DNA of 26,273 nt from DATDYQ01 sp035288965 (GTDB lineage: Archaea > Nanobdellota > Nanobdellia > SCGC-AAA011-G17 > JAGVZF01): contig DATDYQ010000034.1 in assembly GCA_035288965.1 (NCBI GenBank), positions 1 through 26,273 of the forward strand, read 5' to 3'. The notes beneath the pieces were generated by a model, which did not search any database, had not been told where the DNA came from, and saw nothing but the letters and a program-made list of their open reading frames with translations. A program made the position numbers and the translations under genes. Shown here piece after piece: positions 21,953-26,273 of the stretch (positions are counted from its first letter, which is position 1; each line of letters opens with the position of its first letter).

Positions 21953-22243
21953 ATGTTAATTATTCGTGAAATATTTACTGCAAAACCAGGACAAGCATCA
22001 AAGCTTGCTAAATTATTTAAAAAAGCATTTAGTGGATATCCAAATACAAGGATAATGACTGATTTAGTTGGAAATTATAATACCGTTGTGATGGAGATGC
22101 AAGTAAATAGCTTGGATGAATTTGAAAAACTAATGGAAGATTATAGAACTGGAAAAATGGATCCTAAGGTTGCAGAAGAAATGTCTAATTATACTGAAAT
22201 GTATATTAATGGTAGAAGAGAGATATTTCGTTTAGAAGAATAA
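21953..22243 (+). CDS. Dimeric alpha-beta barrel (ABM/NIPSNAP-like) small protein
   Basis: A 96-residue protein with the pattern of a ferredoxin-like dimeric alpha-beta barrel: IIREIFTAKPGQASKLAKLF at the first strand-helix, NTRIMTDLVGNYNTVVMEMQ as strand pair, then LDEFEKLMEDYRTG and a last strand EMYINGRREIF. It belongs with the antibiotic-biosynthesis-monooxygenase/NIPSNAP-like proteins; catalysis is not predictable. GGGGG at 21941-21945 is 7 nt before the ATG, and the gene is co-transcribed with the DUF1428 gene 11 nt upstream. Confidence 0.82.
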   Translation: MLIIREIFTAKPGQASKLAKLFKKAFSGYPNTRIMTDLVGNYNTVVMEMQVNSLDEFEKLMEDYRTGKMDPKVAEEMSNYTEMYINGRREIFRLEE

Positions 22244-22261
22244 AATTAACGAATAAATAGC

Positions 22262-22269
22262 TTTATAAA
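22262..22269 (+). promoter_or_regulatory. TATA box of the 48-residue Cys/His gene
   Basis: TTTATAAA (the core of CTTTATAAACC) lies 25-26 nt before ATG 22291. This is the best evidence that the short reading frame downstream is a real leaderless gene. Confidence 0.55.
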
Positions 22270-22290
22270 CCACCACTTTTCAGTAATTTT

Positions 22291-22437
22291 ATGGAAGACG
22301 GATATGAATTGAACGATACTGGATATAATAGCGGGAAAAATGCGTATGCACAGTATTCTAATACTTCTAGTGTAGGTGGTTGTAAAAGACATCCAGGAAT
22401 ATTACCAGTACCAAATTGTCCGCATTGTAATCCTTAA
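22291..22437 (+). CDS. 48-residue Cys/His mini-protein (possible zinc binder)
   Basis: A short gene: MEDGYELNDTGYNSGKNAYA, then a Ser/Thr/Gly stretch and a C-terminal CKRHPGILPVPNCPHCNP. The C31-x3-H and C43-x2-C46 spacing would make a compact zinc site at the C-terminus, with a Tyr/Asn-rich flexible N-terminal half. The TATA box at 22262 is positioned for a leaderless message. Family unknown; it stands alone between the alpha-beta-barrel gene and the PC4-like/RadA leader. Confidence 0.6.
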   Translation: MEDGYELNDTGYNSGKNAYAQYSNTSSVGGCKRHPGILPVPNCPHCNP

Positions 22438-22524
22438 TAAATATCTTAGAAATAATCTGTTAAATCATATATTTCCCAATAGATAAATGAACACTTCTCA
22501 TTTCACGAAAATGTGCGCATAAGG

Positions 22525-22532
22525 TTTATAAA
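22525..22532 (+). promoter_or_regulatory. TATA box of the PC4-like/radA operon
   Basis: TTTATAAA (in GGTTTATAAAGAAG) predicts a transcript start near 22553-22556, giving a leader of about 95 nt before ATG 22651. That leader contains the tiny reading frames described separately. Most other promoters in this window give leaderless or very short leaders, so this leader is exceptional. Confidence 0.55.
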
Positions 22533-22560
22533 GAAGTTTTACTATACTATTAATAACCTC

Positions 22561-22642
22561 ATGAAAAAGACCCGATAAGGAGAGGTACTATTTGGAAACT
22601 TTTTCTAAGGTTAAATGAAAAAAATGCGATAAGCAACGGAGG
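22561..22642 (+). promoter_or_regulatory. Leader with three consecutive micro-ORFs and duplicated motif
   Basis: Three tiny frames follow one another: MKKTR (22561-22578), then a Shine-Dalgarno GGAGAGGT (22579-22586) and a TTG-started ETFSKVK frame (22592-22618), whose TGA overlaps ATG of MKKMR (22615-22632). The main ribosome site GGAGG (22638-22642) and ATG 22651 follow. The first and last frames share ATGAAAAA-N3-(C/G)CGATAAG followed by a G-rich site, so the unit looks duplicated. This may be a translational control leader; an RNA structure is the alternative. Confidence 0.45.
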
Positions 22643-22650
22643 AAAAGAAA

Positions 22651-22905
22651 ATGACAGGCAATTTACCTATAAAAAAATATAGGAGTGGGAATATACAAGG
22701 AGCCATTTGGTTTAATGAAAAAGACAAAGGCGATGGAGTTAAAGTTGGATTTAAAACAGCTACAATAAGAAGAAGCTGGAGAAAAGAAGGAGATGTTTGG
22801 CGAGAAGAAGTAATAAACTTGAGAAGACAAGATATACCAAAAATAATGACAATATTACATGAAATACAGAAAGAACTTTATTTAACAGATGAGAAAGGTG
22901 AATAA
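22651..22905 (+). CDS. PC4/YdbC-like ssDNA-binding protein (predicted)
   Basis: An 84-residue protein: PIKKYRSGNIQGAIWFNEKD, then VKVGFKTATIRRSWRKEGDV, WREEVINLRRQDIPKIM and a C-terminal helix TILHEIQKELYL. Four strands followed by a helix, with basic aromatic strands and the 'F.T..I.R.W...W......R..D.P' pattern, fits the PC4/YdbC fold of small ssDNA-binding proteins. The assignment is by pattern, not by search. It starts 8 nt after GGAGG and lies 2 nt upstream of radA, so both are made from one message. A role in presenting ssDNA to RadA is plausible. Confidence 0.75.
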   Translation: MTGNLPIKKYRSGNIQGAIWFNEKDKGDGVKVGFKTATIRRSWRKEGDVWREEVINLRRQDIPKIMTILHEIQKELYLTDEKGE

Positions 22906-22907
22906 CA

Positions 22908-23870
22908 ATGGCAAAAGAGGCTAAAAAAATAACAAGTATAGATGACTTACCTGGAGTGGGAGCTGCGACTGCTGAAAAATTAAGAGAAGCAGGGTATGAT
23001 GGATTAATGCAGATAGCGGTAGCTTCACCTGGTGAAATAACTGAATTAACTGGAATGAGCGAGGCTGTTGCTAGAAAATTAATCAATACAGCAAGAAATG
23101 AACTTGATATGGGTTTTGAATCGGGAGAAGAATTACTAAAAAAGCGAGAACTAGTTGAAAAAATATCAACTGGAAGTAAAGCTTTTGACGCTCTACTTGG
23201 CGGTGGAGTGGAAACAGGAGCGATAACAGAATGTTATGGAGCTTATGGAAGTGGAAAAACTTCATTAGCACATCAACTTGCTGTAAATGTTCAATTACCA
23301 AAAGATAAGGGCGGAATAGATGGAATGGCTGTTTGGATTGATTCAGAAGGAACTTTAAGACCTGAGTTTATCAAAAAACTAGCTATATCTAGAAACATGG
23401 ATGTTGATGAAGCATTAAAAAAGTTTAGAGGAGTAAGAGCTTTTAATAGTGATCATCAAATGTTATTGGTTGAGAAAATTGAAGATTTAATCAAGAGAGA
23501 TGGATTACCAATAAAACTAATAATAGTTGATTCTTTGATGAGTCATTTTAGAGCAGAATTTGTTGGTAGAGGAACATTGGCAGACAGACAGCAAAAATTG
23601 AATAAGCATATGCACCATCTATTGAAATTAGCACATACATATAATGTTGCTGTTTACATAACAAATCAAGTTATGGCGAAGCCCGATATGTTTTTTGGAG
23701 ATCCGACTGAAGCTGTTGGTGGGCATATTGTTGCGCACGCATCAACTTACAGAGTTTATTTAAGAAGAGGAAAGAAAGGAACAAGAGTTGCTAAACTTGT
23801 TGATGCGCCGGCCATGGCCGATGGGGAAATAATATTCCAAGTAACAGATGACGGAATCGTAGATGTTTAA
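22908..23870 (+). CDS. radA: DNA repair and recombination protein RadA
   Basis: A 320-residue archaeal recombinase of normal length, with no intein. An N-terminal helix-hairpin-helix domain (DLPGVGAATAEKL, ~13-25, up to ~70) precedes the ATPase core. Walker A is GAYGSGKTS (111-119), Walker B LIIVD (204-208), and loop regions include GRGTLADRQQKLN and NQVMAKPDMFFGDPTEAVGG. It forms filaments on ssDNA and exchanges strands. The P-loop differs from the usual archaeal GEFGSGKTQ: the glutamate is A112 and the glutamine after GKT is S119. It is co-transcribed with the PC4-like gene 2 nt upstream. The stop shares TTAA with the convergent glycosyltransferase. Confidence 0.96.
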   Translation: MAKEAKKITSIDDLPGVGAATAEKLREAGYDGLMQIAVASPGEITELTGMSEAVARKLINTARNELDMGFESGEELLKKRELVEKISTGSKAFDALLGGGVETGAITECYGAYGSGKTSLAHQLAVNVQLPKDKGGIDGMAVWIDSEGTLRPEFIKKLAISRNMDVDEALKKFRGVRAFNSDHQMLLVEKIEDLIKRDGLPIKLIIVDSLMSHFRAEFVGRGTLADRQQKLNKHMHHLLKLAHTYNVAVYITNQVMAKPDMFFGDPTEAVGGHIVAHASTYRVYLRRGKKGTRVAKLVDAPAMADGEIIFQVTDDGIVDV

Positions 23871-24985
23871 AATTTCTTAAATTTTTTATATATTTTTTCT
23901 AATTTATTTATAGAAAGTTTAATATCATATTTTTTCGCTATTTTAATTGAATTAGACCCAAACTTTTCTCTTAAATAATCATTTTTTAATAATAAATTTA
24001 TTGCATTTGAAATTTCTTGAACATTATTTTTAACTACAAGACCATTGAAATTATTTTTAACTAAATCTTTTGATGCACCTTCGTTTATACAAATAATTGG
24101 CAAACCACACATCATTGCTTCTAATATTACAATACCTTCTGTTTCAACTTTACTTGGAGTGATAAATATATGTGATTTGTTGTAATAATCTATCAGATCA
24201 TCATTTTTTACAAAACCTTTGAAGATTACATCTTTTAACTTTAACTTATTCGTTAAAGATTTTAATTTTTTATATTCTGTTCCTTCACCGATCATGAGCA
24301 ATCTGCAATTTTGATTTATTTCTTTGAATGACTTTATTAGGATTTCTAAATTTTTTTCATAACCTAAACGTCCGACAAACAATACAGTGGGAATATCATA
24401 TTTTTTAACTAGGGTTTTATGAAAATCTTTCGGATCAACACCATTTGATACAATTTCTATGGGGGTTTTAACACCGTTACTAATCAAAACTGTTTTAACA
24501 AATTTTGATGGAGCTATTACGAGATTGGTTGAATTATAAAATTTTAATGTGTATTTCCAAGATAATTCCTTTATTCTCTTGCTTCCCCTTACCCTTGGGA
24601 TTGGTAGATAACCTAGTTGTTCGGCAAGAATAATATGATAAGTAGTTACTATTGGAATTCTTAATTTTTTTGCCTGACTTATTGCTAAAAAGCCTAATGG
24701 AGATGGAGTATGGATATGTAATATATCCGGCTTAAAATTAGTAAATTCTCTAGCGAAGAGTTTAGTGTTGGGTGTTGCTAGATCAAAACCCCCTCTCAAA
24801 AATTTAAAACTTTTAAAATAGACTAGCTTTACGTTTTCATTTATTGAATCAGGAGAATTTTTCTTTTTTACAGTGAATAAAATTGTTTTATTTTCTTTTG
24901 AGATATAATTGAGATGGTGAAACAATGATGTTGATATACCGTTAGGATCTGGATAAAATGTATCTGATACTATAGCAATTCGCAT
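23867..24985 (-). CDS. Glycosyltransferase family 4 (GT-B fold)
   Basis: A 372-residue GT4-type enzyme. The N-terminal domain opens MRIAIVSDTFYPDPNGISTS with the glycine-containing acceptor loop, and HIHTPSPLGFLAISQAK (90-106) is typical of the lipid/mannosyl group. The C-terminal domain has VLFVGRLGYEKNLEILIKSF (201-220) and the nucleotide-sugar EX7E motif E281-TEGIVIL-E289. By family it uses a nucleotide sugar with retention; the acceptor could be a membrane lipid or surface glycan (inference). ATG 24985 lies ~26 nt from a TATA box, so the gene is leaderless and alone. It ends on the same TTAA as radA. Confidence 0.9.
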   Translation of the reverse strand: MRIAIVSDTFYPDPNGISTSLFHHLNYISKENKTILFTVKKKNSPDSINENVKLVYFKSFKFLRGGFDLATPNTKLFAREFTNFKPDILHIHTPSPLGFLAISQAKKLRIPIVTTYHIILAEQLGYLPIPRVRGSKRIKELSWKYTLKFYNSTNLVIAPSKFVKTVLISNGVKTPIEIVSNGVDPKDFHKTLVKKYDIPTVLFVGRLGYEKNLEILIKSFKEINQNCRLLMIGEGTEYKKLKSLTNKLKLKDVIFKGFVKNDDLIDYYNKSHIFITPSKVETEGIVILEAMMCGLPIICINEGASKDLVKNNFNGLVVKNNVQEISNAINLLLKNDYLREKFGSNSIKIAKKYDIKLSINKLEKIYKKFKKF

Positions 24986-25006
24986 GATAATTTTTTGAAT
25001 ATTGGA

Positions 25007-25017
25007 AATATATAAAG
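25007..25017 (-). promoter_or_regulatory. TATA box of the glycosyltransferase gene
   Basis: The minus strand reads CTTTATATATT, about 26 nt upstream of the start at 24985. It is divergent from the promoter at 25077. Confidence 0.5.
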
Positions 25018-25076
25018 TTATGTTAAGCTGATTTAATTAGCAAATTTAAACTTTTAAGTAGTTACAAACAGAAAGA

Positions 25077-25085
25077 TTTATAAAT
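25077..25085 (+). promoter_or_regulatory. TATA box of the 252-residue orphan gene
   Basis: TTTATAAAT (in AGATTTATAAATAG) lies 26 nt before ATG 25107. The same AGATTTATAAAT string is found at the 19156 promoter. Confidence 0.55.
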
Positions 25086-25106
25086 AGATTAAAATGAATT
25101 TTTTAT

Positions 25107-25865
25107 ATGAAGGAAGTTACAGATACTTTAAAAACAAAGATTGAAGATAAAGTTCAGGATTTGTATACAAATCAAGAAGGAGTATCTTTTAGATATGGTG
25201 ATCATAGATTTCAAATGCCTGAAAAGGTTTTTTTTGCATTAGAAGAAAAGATGAGATATTATGAAACCGAGAATGTTGATGATATAAGAAAAAATTATTC
25301 AGCACTTTCTAAAACTTCAAGAATTCCATTTTCAGTCATTTGGTGGATATTAACAAAAATGGCACCAGAATTAGCTAAAGATCCAGCATTTAAAAACAAG
25401 AGTAGAATCGAGCGTAAAGAATATTTAGATTTAACATATCCATCTACAGGTAGAGGTGATCCAAACATTACCATGAATCTTACAAGTTTAGAGAATGTTT
25501 ATTTGGATAATCTCAGATTTATAAAAAGAAGATCCTTTGAAGCATGTGAAATGGATATAATGGACAAAGATATGGAATGTATTAATGGGATATTTGTTTA
25601 TCAACATGTTCCTTATCAAGACTTTGATGATTTAAATAAAGAACAATTGGGAAAAGCCTTAGGTGCGCCTCAAGCTACACTTTTTGATATAATCTTTACA
25701 GCTATGCCTGAAGATTATGTTGTTGAGAGGTTTGGAATAAAATCTAAAAGAGGTAAGAAATTGCATATACAGAGCATCCAGAAAAATAAAGGTAAAGATG
25801 AAGAACCAATAATGCCCTTCATTGATAAATTTTCAGGAACACCTACATTACAATTAGTAAGATAA
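25107..25865 (+). CDS. Conserved-looking orphan protein, function unknown
   Basis: A 252-residue soluble protein not recognised as any family. It opens with a charged helical segment, followed by GVSFRYGDHRFQMPEKVFFA. The middle contains an aromatic segment FSVIWWILTKMAPELA, and the second half an acidic stretch EACEMDIMDKDMECINGIFV with two cysteines. A lysine-rich region (IKSKRGKKLHIQSIQKNKGK) precedes the C-terminus. No signal peptide or clear membrane span is seen. A well-placed TATA box supports a leaderless monocistronic gene. It is convergent with the PhoU-domain gene, with a 2-nt gap. Confidence 0.75.
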   Translation: MKEVTDTLKTKIEDKVQDLYTNQEGVSFRYGDHRFQMPEKVFFALEEKMRYYETENVDDIRKNYSALSKTSRIPFSVIWWILTKMAPELAKDPAFKNKSRIERKEYLDLTYPSTGRGDPNITMNLTSLENVYLDNLRFIKRRSFEACEMDIMDKDMECINGIFVYQHVPYQDFDDLNKEQLGKALGAPQATLFDIIFTAMPEDYVVERFGIKSKRGKKLHIQSIQKNKGKDEEPIMPFIDKFSGTPTLQLVR

Positions 25866-25867
25866 GA

Positions 25868-26273
25868 TTATAATTTTCTCATTAATGTTAGATGGTTTAA
25901 ATCAGCTGCTTCTTCAACTATTTTTACTATATGTCTTATAAATTTGGATGTATTTGGATCTAGATTTCTTATGAGGGACTTTTCTCTTACTTTTTCTCTA
26001 ATTGTGTAGATATCATCTATCTTTGACGAATTAAATTGATAGTATATGGTAAAAGCTTTTGATAATCCTTCTTTCGAAAGTTCTATTAATTCTTTGATTT
26101 CTTTAGATTTCTTTGGTTTATGTTGAATGTTCAATCTCCATAATCTTTCTATTTCATCACTTATTTTTTCTAATACGTAAGAATATGTAAATAATATCCT
26201 TCCATTTATCGGATCTTGGTAAGACATCTTATTGATTGCTCTTTGTAGATAAAAACAAAATTTATTTACTTCT
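25868..26273 (-). CDS. PhoU-domain regulator, C-terminal part (5' end beyond window)
   Basis: Although a Met codon lies at 26227, the frame stays open to the window edge. The extra residues (EVNKFCFYLQRAINK) continue a PhoU-like helix: 'D/E-x-E-V-N-R-L-x-F' is the usual start of the second half of archaeal PhoU proteins. The remainder contains ILFTYSYVLEKISDEIERLW, then IREKVREKSL, and a final helix HIVKIVEEAADLNHLTLMRK, all as in a PhoU three-helix bundle. In many archaea such domains follow an AbrB/MazE DNA-binding domain and control phosphate or other ion uptake; that part, if present, is outside the window. The Met at 26227 is therefore probably internal. Confidence 0.7.
   Translation of the reverse strand, partial: EVNKFCFYLQRAINKMSYQDPINGRILFTYSYVLEKISDEIERLWRLNIQHKPKKSKEIKELIELSKEGLSKAFTIYYQFNSSKIDDIYTIREKVREKSLIRNLDPNTSKFIRHIVKIVEEAADLNHLTLMRKL

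Noticed and set aside
22440..22530. Possible small RNA or C/D box RNA in the gap before the radA leader
   Set aside because: Only a 5-bp hairpin (CATTT/AAATG around 22500-22515) was seen. No convincing C and D boxes or paired guide regions could be read by eye.
26225..26227. Met codon as the start of a complete 119-residue PhoU-like protein
   Set aside because: The frame stays open to the window edge, and the upstream residues continue the PhoU helix pattern (EVNKFCFYLQRAINK), so the gene is partial.

Overview
This window looks like chromosomal DNA from a DPANN archaeon, most plausibly of the Woesearchaeota/Pacearchaeota/Nanoarchaeota branch. It is very AT-rich and densely packed. Promoters are archaeal: TATA boxes of the TTTATAAA type lie about 25 nt before many start codons and imply leaderless transcripts. 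Information genes are of archaeal type (Hef helicase, RPA with a zinc finger, RadA, PRC-barrel and PC4-like proteins). No rRNA, tRNA, CRISPR array or insertion sequence was recognised.

Layout. 1-2615: the 5' part of a Hef helicase gene (minus), a small membrane protein, a TraB-family protein followed by an M50/site-2-protease-like protein that lacks the catalytic glutamate (minus operon), and a PRC-barrel protein. 2657-17279: a type IV pilus-like / archaellum-related machine. It comprises three tandem paralogous five-helix membrane proteins, two opposite-strand coiled-coil proteins, a GspE/ArlI-type ATPase, a methyltransferase, a large ArlJ/TadC-type platform protein, and about eleven proteins that begin with a short basic, glycine-containing leader and one hydrophobic helix (class III signal peptide-like). 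Three of these are only 35, 51 and 54 residues long. A lipoprotein and an EF-hand membrane protein sit on the opposite strand inside the block. No prepilin peptidase lies within the window.

17281-19037: RPA directly behind the last pilin-like gene, a 46-residue zinc-ribbon protein overlapping its end, and a VapBC toxin-antitoxin pair. 19156-22243: a run of small proteins of mainly bacterial-type families (membrane-DUF1059 fusion, DUF1761, VOC, degenerate Nudix, SRPBCC/AHSA1, DUF1428, dimeric alpha-beta barrel). Most are preceded by a GGGGG Shine-Dalgarno variant at constant spacing, which suggests an acquired metabolic or stress cassette. 22291-23870: a 48-residue Cys/His mini-protein, a leader with three tiny consecutive reading frames, a PC4-like ssDNA-binding protein and RadA. 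23867-26273: a GT4 glycosyltransferase, an orphan 252-residue protein and the 3' part of a PhoU-domain gene that runs off the right edge.

How the parts fit (inference): the ATPase and platform protein would drive assembly of a surface filament or pseudopilus from many minor pilin-like subunits. Their ectodomains all have even cysteine counts, consistent with disulfides. Such a machine could serve host contact, secretion or DNA uptake, and the adjoining ssDNA-binding and recombination genes make DNA uptake worth testing. Four of the six convergent gene pairs end on one shared palindromic TTAA, an extreme form of compaction.
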